From NCBI RefSeq assembly GCF_048544455.1, contig NC_133538.1:143527922-143591921 (forward strand): a DNA stretch of 64,000 bases, read 5' to 3'. This DNA is from Silene latifolia. Lineage: Eukaryota; Streptophyta; Magnoliopsida; Caryophyllales; Caryophyllaceae. Position numbers and translations under genes: made by a program. Below, in pieces: positions 33,878 to 44,789 of this stretch. Every line of letters starts with the position of its first letter. Positions within the stretch are counted from its first letter, which is position 1. The notes beneath the pieces were generated by a model that saw nothing but the letters and a program-made list of their open reading frames with translations, was not told the DNA's origin and did not search any database.

Positions 33878-34044
33878 GCAGATTTTCCGAGTCATGGGCC
33901 AACTACTAATTAAGCATTGGCACCTTATTGACATTGGACCAACTGCTAATTTTAAAGTGACACCTTATTTGATGTAGGCAAAACCTTATTTGATGCATAT
34001 TGAACCTTATTTCATGCACACTGGACCTTATTTCATGCATGTGC
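33878..34044 (-). repeat. Right terminal inverted repeat zone of the large MULE
   Basis: Reverse complement of 1-121, with six ATAAGG-containing units instead of four. The inner boundary (GCAGATTTTCCGAGTC) is clear; the outer limit cannot be fixed because the left partner leaves the window at position 1. The TIR could continue to the right. Confidence 0.75.
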
Positions 34045-34045
34045 A

Positions 34046-34956
34046 GAGGACGGGTATCCTAAAACCTTAGCCTAATTGGCTAAAAAAAGCTGAAAACATC
34101 AAGCAACTTCCAGCTGGACTATTGTTTCAGATCCGAGCAATACAGATCATTAAAACCAAAAGATCATCACAAATCCGCAAATTCAAATATAAAAAAAAAC
34201 TACTTGAACATGCAATCAGAACAAAAATGCAGAACTCACTAAACTATTAGCAACATTTAAACTATGAATTTCTATGCAAATGAGTTCAATGCATAGTCTT
34301 GACGCTTGACAGAATCTAATGTTACTGTAGAATGACTTGAAAAATGTACAAATTTGATTCAAAATAAATTCAATGCGAATTGGTGACACAATCAGATTAT
34401 CATGCTAGACACTCAAAAATTATAATCCGTAGAACCTAAACTTATAGCGAACATCTGAAATCATCAAGCAAATTGACAAATCTTAGCAATATAGATCATT
34501 AATAATCCAGAGATCATCTACATTCCACATTTTCGAAACGTAGAACAAAAACTCGAATATGCAGTCGAAAATAAGACTAGAAATCTAAGAATTCGTCATA
34601 GAATAACAATGAAAGACCTTAATTAGGGAAATTACTGCAAATTAGGGTTAATAGCTGGATAGGAATTGATGAATGTCGGGGGAAAAACACATGTATGATA
34701 AAATTAGAGTAGAATCGCCATTAATTTGAGAAGCATATTACCTTAAATTGTAGGAATGAGATTGATAAATCTCGCGAAAATGCTGGTGATGAATGGATTT
34801 AACCGTAATTTGAGAAGCAGATGATCGGAGACGATGAAGGTAGGAGAGAGATGACCGGAGATGATGATCGGAGAAGACGATCGGAAATGGCGATGGAGAT
34901 GATGATGGTCGAAGAGAGAGAAGAAGATGAGTGAGAAAGTGAAAATGGGGAAATGA
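34046..34956. other. MULE flank or outer TIR: AT-rich DNA, then purine-rich block
   Basis: No gene seen. 34115-34265 and 34470-34600 share diverged text (GATCATTAA and following), suggesting an old tandem duplication of about 350 bp. 34800-34940 is rich in GATGATCGGAGA-type repeats; on the minus strand it looks like a 5' untranslated leader. It may be the outer terminal repeat and promoter of the MULE. Confidence 0.4.
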
Positions 34957-34991
34957 TTGAAATTGAAGGGTTTGGGGGTGAGTAGCGTAAA

Positions 34992-35048
34992 ATTATTATT
35001 ATTAGTAGTATTATTAATTATTAATATTAGTATTAGTAGTATTATTAG
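34992..35048 (+). repeat. (ATT)n microsatellite
   Basis: Imperfect ATT/AGT trinucleotide run, followed by three copies of GGTTCTCAT. Confidence 0.8.
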
Positions 35049-35095
35049 TGGTTCTCATGGTTCTCATCATCCTAGTGGTTCTCATATGATCCCGA

Positions 35096-35098
<3 letters not shown>

Positions 35099-35140
<42 letters not shown>
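35099..35140 (+). repeat. (TA)n microsatellite, left border of D1
   Basis: About 20 uninterrupted TA dinucleotides. Confidence 0.95.
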
Positions 35141-35144
<4 letters not shown>

Positions 35145-36140
35145 TGGGGTCAGGTGCGAACTAAAGTACGGTGCAAACCGTACAAACTAGCTTGATGATC
35201 TCAGATACACTTGATATTTCTACTACATACACACGGTATTACTACTAGTTACACAAATCGATTTGTGTACCTAGCAGTAACACAATGTGTATCAAGCCTG
35301 GTAGTATGTGTATCTACCTCTCTACTTCCACCAAGCCCACCACCACCCACCACCATTGCCACCGTCACATCACCACCGCTACTCCGCCAGCCTACCACCC
35401 CCACCGCCATCTTACCACCACCATGACCATCGCCACCTTACCATCACGACCACCACCAACTGCACCGTCATCTTACCACCACTATCACTATCACCACCAC
35501 GACCAGCACCACATAACCTGCCGCCCCCAACGCCTATCGTCTTTCTTTCCCTCACCTGAAGTCGATATCTCATATATTTCTTTCGATTTTAATTGTAGAT
35601 CTGAAAAAAAGAAACACTAAAATTTAAAAACTTATCCTACAATTCAACTGGTCGAAAATTTTCGACCAACAAAAGGTTGACGCCAGGCAGTTCTTGGCTA
35701 ATAGCGACCTCGTCGTCAATCCCTGCTGCTTAACCTCCCTGCTCGTCTTCTTTGCTTTGATTTGTATCTCTTTTCAACGAACTTCTGTACTCACCATTAA
35801 TTTGACATTTCACCAGTTCGTCTCCTATTAACTCGCCGGAGAAGGGAATTGACTGATATAAGTGGTCGGCGATGGCAAGTCGGCATGGTGGCTAGATGCG
35901 ATGAATGATAAATGGGTGAAAGAGAAAGGGATGAAGAGGCGATGGTGCGGCGGCGACAACTGCAGTGTGCTCCTTTGAGGTTACAGACGCCGGCAGCATG
36001 GTGAGGATGTGGGAGGATAAGAGAGAAAGTTGGTGTTAGGTTGGGTAAATGTGCGGGAGGGTTAACATGAGTAATTGGGGTATGGAGGTTTGTAAGTTAG
36101 TTCGTAAGTTCGCACCGAACTTTAGGTTCGCATAGGATCC

Positions 36141-36146
<6 letters not shown>
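35141..36146. mobile_element. D1: TA-bordered repeat element with imperfect inverted ends
   Basis: About 1 kb between two (TA)n tracts. The left end (AGGTGCGAACTAAAGTACGG) and the reverse complement of the right end (ATGCGAACCTAAAGTTCGG) match imperfectly, suggesting terminal inverted repeats. The interior has GTGTATC-type repeats and CACC-rich text that gives Pro/Thr-rich open frames without protein features. Related copies lie at 45390-45865 and 56270-57354. Superfamily unknown. Confidence 0.6.

Positions 36147-36195
<49 letters not shown>
36147..36195 (+). repeat. (TA)n microsatellite between D1 and D2
   Basis: About 24 TA dinucleotides shared as a border by both neighbouring elements. 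Confidence 0.95.
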
Positions 36196-36198
<3 letters not shown>

Positions 36199-37498
36199 GG
36201 TGGGGTCGAGTGATTTAACTAAAGTTAGCATTTAACTTACGAACTAAGCAATTAAACCAATTATCTTGCTTGCTTTCTTATTTCTCTACCCTACTCAAAC
36301 CCTCCCACCACAAACACTGAACTTTGATCGCCTCCCACCACCTCCACCGCTAGCTGTCACTACCACCGCTGGCCATCACCTCTACCGTCGGTCGCCACAC
36401 CCACCGCCGCTTCTACCATCTATATTTTCGTCAATGACCCTTCCCACGAACGGAGTTCAGTGTATTATAGCAAGAAGGTTAGATTCAATTCTTAATTAAT
36501 CTTTGAAGGTTTGTTTAGTATTTTGAATCTATTCAATTATAAAGATTTAAAAAGTAATTTAATGCAAAAACATAAGATTATAATCAAAAAACTGATCTTT
36601 AGGGGTGAATTTAAATTAAAAATTAGAGTTTACAAAAATTGGTCATTACAAATTTCGTTTTTTCAATTGTTTTAGGGTTATAATGTGGTGTAGTTCTTCA
36701 AAGATGGTAACACATTCTTAATCTTTGGGCATGAATCCTTCCTTTAGTTTTACAAGATTCATTGAATGAATATGTTGATTGCTTTAAGTTCATAAGTTTG
36801 AAGTTTATCGGCACCGAGTATTTTGTAAATCGTGTTTTTGATTACAGAAATCGAGGTTGTTTGTGATTTAAATTTAGATTACAGGATTATGTATGCTTTA
36901 GCTTATTTGATTAAGGTCAATTGGTTAATTAGAAACATTAAATTCAATATTTTAGTGTAACTGAATTGATATTTGGACTGTATGATGGTAGCTAGTAGCT
37001 ACGGAGTACTGATATGAATAATATCAAACTTACGTATTGAAATTGATCTACAGGGGGAAATGTGTTGCTTTTGCCGTGGGAATTATTATTTGCTCTTCGG
37101 TTACCCTACCACATTGTTTAATTCTGCAGTTGGTTTATTTGAAAATTTTAGAGGGCTACATGGTTTTTGTCTCTGTTGTATTTGACTTGCGAAATCCATC
37201 TCATTGGCTCCTGCCTTGTTATAATTTGTCCATGACTTTGGAGGTTGGACAACTCTTACGATCATGGTATTAAATTCGATTATGACCCCATTTCATGATC
37301 AGTTTTATAGAGATTTTGAATGTCAATGTGACCGGATTTAAAGAAAGCAACTGATATAATAAGCTTGCGTATGAACTATGAAATGTCGTTCAAGACTAAA
37401 ATCACTATTGTCTAAAAGTTAAAGGATGGCGGGTGTTCGGTGTAAATAAAAGTTTATGAAATGCGTTGTGTATGATCTCATGTCTTTCTCCAACCAGC

Positions 37499-37934
37499 TC
37501 ACGAGGCTCTAGACACCAAATTTCTGAAACACGATGAAGGTATATACTCCAAGGGAAATCTTAAACGGAGGCTCTTATTACGATTACTCCTTTTTACCGG
37601 ATGTACATTAGTGGCGGCAGCCTTACCTTTTATAGGATACTTCATCAACCTCTTGGGATCATTCACTCTCGTTTGGTTGACTTTCATTCTTCCAACCATG
37701 GTCTTCATCAAGGTAACTCTTCATTATGCTTAACCAATTGAATACACCTAGAAGTATGAAATTCGGTGCTGAGTGTGAACTGTGAATGCATATGCAATAA
37801 TGCAGGTTAAAGGGAAGACAGCTCGAGTAGAGCAAAAAGCATGGCATTGGACTATCATTTTTGTTTCTTCTCTCCTTGCAGTGGCAACTACAGTGTCTGC
37901 ATTCAGATTAATAGTTCTTAATATAAAGAACTAA
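37499..37934 (+). pseudogene. Amino-acid transporter (AAAP/AVT-like) C-terminal exons
   Basis: Two exons with good splice sites (acceptor before 37499, donor after 37712, acceptor before 37806) encode about 113 residues ending in TAA at 37932-37934. The protein reads NLKRRLLLRLLLFTG, then a hydrophobic segment with PFIGYFINLLGSFTL, then VKGKTARVEQKAWHW and a last membrane helix ending RLIVLNIKN. This is the conserved C-terminus of plant vacuolar-type (AVT) amino-acid transporters, which normally have about 11 membrane helices. No upstream exons were recognised, so this is a fragment, probably captured by the surrounding repeat. The coding frame itself is intact. Confidence 0.7.
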
Positions 37935-38149
37935 AATTTTTTTGCAAATCAGTGAAATATATACTCCCTCCATCCATATTTGATTTTCCCAGTTGACTTT
38001 TATACGGTCTCCAAGATGCTACTTTGACCGCTTTTTTTGACATTTATATAAAAAATTTTTTTGTTGACATCGCTAATATATCATGTTCTTTTAATTACGA
38101 GTACAAAATTCTTGTGCTGATTTGTACTTGCATTTACTATTTCCAGCTG

Positions 38150-38209
38150 CGTATGGAGGACATCTCAAAACTGCTGTCAGAATATCGGAAGAAGCTTCTT
38201 GGTGATTGA
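38150..38209 (+). pseudogene. Short exon-like frame of unknown origin
   Basis: After TTTCCAG an open frame of 20 codons reads LRMEDISKLLSEYRKKLLGD and ends in TGA. The even amphipathic helix pattern and the acceptor site suggest the last exon of a captured gene, which I do not recognise. Confidence 0.3.
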
Positions 38210-38334
38210 TGCTGCTCTAATGCGACTATGTACATTTATGTTGTAGTATTGACTAATAACCTTTGAATTTGAAAGTTGTTGCCTTTTTTACCTGACACAC
38301 AAATCTTTACATATGTTGCCATTTGCTATTGTCA

Positions 38335-38480
38335 CATACACTCCTTTCCCTAGCTAGATACGATTCTTTAAGTTGGTAGATAATTTAAAGGAGTGTATCT
38401 AGCTTACCAAATATGTGTATCTAGCCAGGTAAAGAAGTGTATTTTGCTAGCAAGTTAAATGAATGTATTTAGTGAAGCGT
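38335..38480 (+). repeat. GTGTATCTAGC minisatellite
   Basis: Five or six diverged units of about 25 bp built on GTGTATCTAGC. Similar units occur at 44790-44950. Confidence 0.75.
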
Positions 38481-38567
38481 GCCTTTTATGTACACTTAGT
38501 TTATCTATTTATTTTTTTGGGAAAAGTGTAAGTATTATATAATTAACAAATCACCCATAGAAATTAT

Positions 38568-39014
38568 TCATATGCTATTTGCACTAATGCTTACAAAAAT
38601 TAATCCCTTACAAATCATGTCTATCCAATCATGAATTCTACCTATTTTTGACTTGATGTTAATCCCACGAAATCTCATAATAATCTCTGCTTTGTATTTG
38701 AGAACCAGTACTCGAGGATGTGGTACTAGTCCTTCAATACGACACTTGTTCCTGCTGGTCCAAATATGGTAACATAAACTTGCCAAAGCCACCGCCACCA
38801 CCTGCTTCTTCACAAGCGATTGAGTTATGTAAGTAACCCACCACTTAATAAATCCTTGTTTAGGCAGCTGTATCATCAGCCAATCCTGCACCAAAACCAG
38901 ACACCTATTGCTAAATGTACACTGAAAGAAGATATGGTCCATTGATTCAGCAGCAGCTCCACAAAAATAACAAATATTAGACTGAACAATTCCCATCCTC
39001 ATGAGCCTATCCAT
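38568..39014 (-). pseudogene. LINE ORF2 C-terminal zinc-binding (zf-RVT) region
   Basis: 148 codons. CYFCGAAAESMDHIFFQC gives the Cys-Cys-His-Cys pattern of the zf-RVT domain found after plant LINE reverse transcriptases, followed by WWVTYI and CYHIWTSRN, also typical. It is separated from the RT by about 300 bp with further broken coding text. Confidence 0.85.
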
Positions 39015-39332
39015 AGTTAAGAGCCTCTTATGAGCAGTCAGCCAAATGGTGAACTTATGCCTTGGAATAATTAAGGAGTTACTGATCCAGGGATGCCACT
39101 CCTTATCAGTACCCTCCTCAACTAGCCACTGATAACCCTGTTTAATAACATATGTATCTGTTCTCTGAGTAAGGAGAAGAGGTTTAATGATGTCCTTTAC
39201 CCAGCAAATTTTTTTCCAGGCCCAACTTGCACCAACACCAGGTTTATAGTCAAACCATTCCTGGTTTTTAATTTAAACAGCATGTATCCAATGAACCCAC
39301 AGGTGGTCTGTTTTAATAGCAAGCCACCAGAC

Positions 39333-40640
39333 TTATTTGGCAACTGCTGCCACATTCCACCAGTAGAGATGCTTCAGACCAAGTGCCCCTTTCTTTGCAG
39401 ATTGGCACACCTGATCCCAGGCAACTAGTGCGGAACTCCCTTTACTGTCATTTCCATGCCATAAGAATTTCCTGTACATTGCTTCAATTCTGTTAATAAT
39501 GGTCTTAGGCAGAATAAATATGCATGCCCAGTAATTGTGCAAGGTGCTCAGAATAGATTTGATGAGGACAACTCTCCCAGCATAGGAGAGCTTCCTGGCT
39601 CCCAAACCTTGAATTCGAGCACTAATTCTCTCAATGAGACAGTGACAATCTTCCACCCCAAGCCTCTTAGGAGTGATATTCACTCCCAAATACTTAAAAG
39701 GAATCTTCCCCCTTCTCATCCCAGAGATTCTTTCTAGCATTATCATGGTACTCTCCTCAACTCCATTGCTATACATATTAGACTTACTATGATTCATATT
39801 TAACCCAGATGCTTGAGAGAAAGTTTGAAAAGCTCTCAACAAAAGCATCACAGACTGTTTGTCCCCTCTACAAAACATGATCAAGTCATCTGCAAAACAC
39901 AAATGACTTAACTTTACCCTCTTGCAGAAAGGATGAAATCTGAACTCAGGTTTAGTCTAAACCCAATCAAGTATCCTGCTCAAGTATTCAAGACAAATAG
40001 TAAAAAGTAGGGGTGAGAGGGGATCACCCTGCCTCAGACCCCTTTTGCCCTGAAAGAAGCCAAACATATTGCCATTAAGGGAAATGGAGTATGTGGTAGT
40101 GGACACACACTGCATAAGGAGTGCCACCATATGACTAGGAAATCCCAAAGCTTCTAGCATCTCATGCAAGAAAGACCACTCAACACTGTCATACGCTTTT
40201 GTAAGTCCACTTTCATCAGAATTATGGGTGAGCAAGACTTCCTCTTATACATTTTGATCAAATCTTGAGTGAGCAGAATGTTCCCAACAATATTCCTGCC
40301 TTTCACAAAAGCACTTTTGGAATGACTAATGATGTCAGGCAAAATAGAACTTAGCCTAGTGCAGATAACCTTAGCAACACATTTGTATTCTGTGTTGCAA
40401 CAGGCTATAAGCCTAAATTGAAGGACACTATCAGGTGCATCAGTTTTATGGATTAGAGTAAGAATGGTGGTATTACATTACTTCAATAACTTCCTAAACT
40501 GATAAGCATTCTTCACAACAGCTATCACATCCTTCCCCATAATAACCCACGCATCCTTGGAAAATTGACTACTATATTCGTCTGGTCCAGGGGCCTTGGT
40601 ACCAGGGATAGAGAACATAGCCAGTCTAACCTCTTCATCA
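39333..40640 (-). pseudogene. LINE ORF2 reverse transcriptase
   Basis: Reverse transcriptase of the non-LTR type, which copies the LINE RNA at the nicked target. Frame 40342-40154 carries SKSAFVKGRNI. Frame 40235-39957 carries AYDSVEWSFL and GLRQGDPLSPLLF. Frame 39902-39333 carries the catalytic CFADDLIMF and the downstream KYLGVNITP and LSYAGRVVLI. Upstream, before 40342, the fingers region with PGTKAPGPDEY is readable. At least one frameshift (near 40200) and stops (about 39957, 40480) interrupt it. The FADD motif is intact. Confidence 0.88.
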
Positions 40641-40680
40641 GTTACAGGTGCAGCTAAGAAAATTTTGTGAGCCTCAGTGA

Positions 40681-40902
40681 TGCAATTCCCCCTCCTGACT
40701 ATTCCTTTATTAACAACAATAACATCTTTAGAACTCCCCAGGAGATCTTTGTAATAAGATTCAAATGCCTCTTAGATCTCATCTGGTTGAGTGCAATTCC
40801 CCCTCCTGACTATTCCTTTATTAACAACAATAACATCTTTAGAACTCCCCAGGAGATCTTTGTAATAAGATTCAAATGCCTCTTAGATCTCATCTGGTTG
40901 AG
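40681..40902. repeat. 111 bp tandem duplication inside LINE ORF2
   Basis: 40681-40791 and 40792-40902 are identical or nearly so. The unit is 37 codons, so the frame is kept. Both copies contain the same stop codon, so the stop predates the duplication. Confidence 0.93.
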
Positions 40903-42085
40903 TGCACAAGATACCATTCTTGTCCTTTACTTGATACACCTTATTCCTCAATCTCCTATGGTTGATTCTAGCGTGATAGTAAGTTGTGTTATCATCACCA
41001 TCTTCCATCCATTTTTCCTTAGATTTTTGAAGAAGGTATTGATCCCTAGCTTTTTTCAACAGGGTTAACTCCTTGGCAGAGGCAGCTTCAGCCTCACACC
41101 ATTCTTTATTGAGAGGATCCTTAATCAGCATGACTTGAAATTCCCTGAGAGAGATTTCAGTCACTCTAGTGATATTCTCAATGTCACTAAAATTTTTGTT
41201 ATTCAGATCCCTTAAGCCTTTCTTCAGAGATTTCAATTTAGTCACCACTCTATACATGGGTGAACCTCTGACATTCTTCACCAAGCTCTGCCTAACTGTA
41301 TCCTCAAACTCTTCTACCAATGACCACATATTAAAATATTTGAAGGGGGATCTCTTTTGAGGTTCATTATTTTTGAAGTTCACCAGGCAAGGACAATAAT
41401 CAAACAGTCCCTCTGGCAAAAAATTTGCATAGCACTTAGGGTAAGAGGTCAACCACTCTCTATTAACAAATACCCTATCTCGCTTATTGTAAATGTTAGA
41501 GCCACTCTCATGTTTGTTATTCCATGTGAAATAAGCCTCTACAGATTTCACCTCAGCTAGATTGCAAGTTCCCACCATGTGTCTCATAGGCATAACATCA
41601 TTCCAAGAAACTGGAGCCCCTCCAATTCTCTCATTGAGATTCAGCAGATTATTAAAATCACCACATACCATCCAAGTAGTATTAATCCCAACACTCAACT
41701 GATTAAGATTAGACCACAAACTAGCTCTCTTCTATTCCTTATTAAAACCATATACCAGGGTGAACCAAAACGTGGTGCCCCTGATTTTATCAACGACCAA
41801 GGAGTGAATTAGCTGAGCAGTGATACACTTCACATCAACCACAAAGTGACTAGGCTGCCAAATTAACCAAATTCTGCCTCCTGTATGTTGACTACTATTA
41901 GTGAAAATAGACCTATTATAACAAATATTATTCTTGACTTTTACCCAATTACTACTTCTTATTTTAGTTTCAAGTAAGCCAAATAAGCCAACATTATTCT
42001 GACTAAGGAACCACTTTATTTCATTCTGTTTATTAATACTATTCATACCCCTAATGTTCCAAAACCCTAAACTACCCATTCTCAA
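40883..42085 (-). pseudogene. LINE ORF2 apurinic-type endonuclease
   Basis: Endonuclease that nicks the target to prime reverse transcription. Frame 42085-41732 begins near MGSLGFWNIRGMN and contains the catalytic Glu in LLETKI. After a TAG at 41732-41734 the same protein continues in 41719-40883 with CGDFNNLLNLNERIGG. The usual SDH end motif region reads as DYCPCLV and is therefore altered. The C-terminal part is a coiled linker to the RT, rich in Lys and Glu. Confidence 0.85.
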
Positions 42086-42900
42086 GCTGCAATTTCATTA
42101 GTCCTCTTTTGCCAGCACTGACACTCCTTGAGATAGAAAGATTCAGGGCATCCATAAAAGTTATACCTCTGGGTGTATACTGCCTATTGTCAGGAAATTC
42201 CTGTCTCATCATCCTCGAGAGAATTCTCCTTGGGAATGATTGTCCTTCTCCCACCTTCTGAACTTCCTCCACAGGAGACTCTACCCTTGTAGGGACAGGC
42301 TGTGTTACAGTACAGACAGGTGTGTTATTAGGGACATTCTGTATAGGAGAAGAGTGAGGTACTGGATTAGCTATAGGTGTATGTTGCTTAGGACCTGGTT
42401 GAGGGTGTTGTACAGCAGGTCGAGGTTTTGGCCTCCACACTTTCTTTATAGCAACAGTCTCCCCCTTCCTGCAATTTTCCTGAAGATGCCCCATCCCTTT
42501 GCATTTGGTGCAAGAGAGGGGTAGCCAATCATAATCAACCCTAACACGCTATGTCTGACCCAATTCATCCTTAAACACAATCTCCTTAGGGTAGGATTGC
42601 CCAATCTGCACTTCAATAAGTACCCGAGCATACCCAAAGAAACTTCGGTTAGCAGTAGAGTCATCACACTTGATAAAACTCCCAACCTCACCACTAAGCT
42701 TTCTCAGGCTATCCTTCCACCATAATTTAACCTCAAGCCCATACAATTTCATCCATATTGGCACCTTTTGAACATCATGTTTGATAAGTGCGACATCAGG
42801 ACTCCATTCCTTAATTACTACTGGTTTATTATCAAACAATAGATGACCAGTGTTAAGGATGGTCTGTTGTTGCGCTTTTGTTTTGAACCTCACCATGAAA
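42072..42900 (-). pseudogene. LINE ORF1 (DUF4283 plus CCHC zinc knuckle)
   Basis: Encodes the nucleic-acid-binding first protein of plant L1 elements. Frame 42896-42549 holds the DUF4283-type domain (MVRFKTKAQQQTILNTG, PVVIKEWSPD, VPIWMKLYGL). After a stop at 42549 the zinc knuckle follows (CTKCKGMGHLQENC), then a Pro-rich tail in frame 42494-42072. The ORF2 endonuclease starts right after, nearly overlapping. Confidence 0.85.
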
Positions 42901-43319
42901 ATCCCATTAGGTAAGAAAGAAATCTTATCAACCCCATTACTTGACCATACTCATTTGACAAAGCCTGTTATCACCGAACTAGGTGGATTGGCTCCGAGAA
43001 TATAGGAAAAAAACCGCAGTTGACCAGAAAGAGAACTCACCTTCCACATCAGCGGGTAAGAGCTGAAGCGTGGGACGTTTCTCTGGTGGGTCCTCTTCCA
43101 CTCCAGGTTCACTATCATACTCTTCATATTCTATAATAAGCTCAAGATCCGTCTCAAATTGCAAGGGCGAAACCCTAAGTTAAGGTCGTCCTGCAGATTT
43201 GGGGGAACCTGATGCTCGATTATTATTATTATTCTTACTAGTAATAGCTGCAGAGAAATCTTCTTGTTTTTGATTATTTTGATTAATATTCGTATTATTA
43301 CTAGATTTATTGAGATTAT

Positions 43320-44775
43320 TTTATCAATTTGCACGTATTTTTATGCATTATTGAGTAACGTAAGCTACTATCTCCCTTGTATTCGCTACTTTGGGCGTGT
43401 ATTGTATTTCATGCAGGTTATTGATCAAATTATGCGTAAACAAGCCAAAATCCGTCTTTGGAGTTTCAATCTCGATGTTGGTGAGAAACAAGCTAGGAAA
43501 CCATCCTTTGGAGTCCTTAGTGAAGTAAGGAAGCTTATCGAGCAAAAGAAGAGCTTCACACCGCTAGTGCCTACTTTGAAGAGACATAACTTGAGTTATA
43601 CAACTGATAATCAAGTGATTCCAAATATAGGTCAAAGCTTATCCTTTTAGTTTCCAACGCCACCTAAAATGCTTGATTTGCTCAAGTAACGAAGAAATAG
43701 CCGCCGTTTGAAGTTCAATGCGCGTTACAGGAAATGTGCGCCGACAAAAAGTCGATGGACTGCTGTGTTTGGTCGACCGAATAAAGTCATTTCGCGAGCT
43801 TTGGTTAGTCGATCGACTGGGTCACTTGGTCGATCGACTAAAGCTAGTTATCAGCCGGATTCTTTTACGATTATTAGAAACCCATTTATCTCTTAGTTGT
43901 ACTTGCTTTCGGACTTAGTATATAAGCAACTTTTACTAAACATATTAGGGATCATTTTTTCTACTGTTAAACACTTCATACGTTGCTTTTGCTTGGAATT
44001 CGGATCTGAAATTTGTAATCTTTCTTCCTTTATTTTGGTAATTTAATTAACCTTCGTTCTTCAATTATTATTTTCTTTTATTCATTTTACTCTTCTTTAC
44101 TTTTGGTTTTATCGTATGCTTAATTATTGTTTTCTTATTATTATCATGTTTAATTTAGTTATCAATTTCATTAATTCGATCATGAGTAGCTAATTTCTTC
44201 ATGCTGGGATTTAGGGGATCCATGGTTTCATGACGGTGTTTAATTAGGTTTTAGATCTGGAATAATTATTTCTCTGAATTGTTAATCGTAGTAATTAATT
44301 CCTATTTAACTAATTGAATGCATGCGACTAGTTATTTTAATCTGGTAAACTCCGATCTAGATCAAGAGATTAGAAAGAGTGAGATCTGCTACGAATAATA
44401 GAACACTTTAAATAGAGCGAGAGCATATTAGAAAGTTTTTAGGATGATTAGTGGACCGAGAGGACCTTATCACTGACCTTCAGACCATGATTCGACTAAG
44501 TCTTTGACCCTACCTTTGACCGTTATTAGACTATGGTGAACCGACAATCCTAGCTATCTTCCCTTATATTTTTATACTCGATTTCTACACTTTTCTCCTT
44601 TACTTTTCGCTACATTAGTTTAATAATCAAACAAAATCAAACCCCCAGACTTGTTACATAAACAGATTAGATTTAGCAAATAGAACAAATTGTCTCCCAG
44701 TGGATACGATCCCGACTTCCTCTACTGCATTAGTTTAGGCCAGTTGGTTTATCTTTGATAGGTGTGCGATCTAGC
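43320..44775 (+). mobile_element. Third LTR related to the element A family (solo, diverged)
   Basis: Shares with the A LTRs the block order GGGATTTAGGGGATC, GCATGCGACTAGTT, TGGACCGAGAGGACC, ATGGTGAACCGACAATC, AAACCCCCAGACTTG and a final TTTATCTTTGATAG. It has the palindrome module at 43751, 43772, 43808 and 43829. No coding interior is attached. The ends are approximate because TG/CA termini and target duplications are not clear. Confidence 0.7.
43751..43838. repeat. Four-palindrome module in the third LTR
   Basis: GTCGATGGAC (43751), GTCGACCGAA (43772), GTCGATCGAC (43808) and GTCGATCGAC (43829). Spacing within pairs is 21 bp, but the pairs are 57 bp apart rather than 71. Confidence 0.85.
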
Positions 44776-44789
44776 CTGTCATCTAGCTT

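Larger units (their letters stand above)
36196..38499. mobile_element. D2 left part: TA-bordered element carrying gene fragments
   Basis: Starts after (TA)n with GGGGTCGAGTGATTTAACT, resembling the D1 end. The interior contains a CACC-rich block (36310-36420), introns and exons of an amino-acid transporter (37499-37934), a short unknown exon (38150-38209) and a GTGTATCTAGC minisatellite. The LINE at 38500 interrupts it; similar minisatellite DNA resumes at about 44780. That the pieces belong to one element is inferred. Confidence 0.4.
38500..43280 (-). mobile_element. L1-type LINE retrotransposon, near full length
   Basis: Minus strand, order from the 5' side: ORF1 with DUF4283 and zinc knuckle (about 42900-42100), endonuclease (42085-40900), reverse transcriptase (about 40640-39330) and C-terminal zinc-binding region (39014-38568). 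An A-rich stretch at the low-coordinate end (about 38505) fits the 3' tail. Multiple stops and frameshifts make it inactive. No target duplication was identified with confidence, so the ends are approximate. Confidence 0.88.

Noticed and set aside
35285..35620. Pro/Thr/His-rich open frames in D-family repeats (also near 36266 and 56371)
   Set aside because: They come from CACC/CCA simple repeats, overlap in several frames, and show no domain, start context or splice structure.
37972..38145. Second Stowaway MITE
   Set aside because: Only one end (TA then CTCCCTCCATCC) is visible; no matching inverted end or TA partner could be found.
40667..41068. 133-codon plus-strand frame with an internal duplication
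   Set aside because: Antisense of LINE ORF2; the repeat is the 111 bp DNA duplication.
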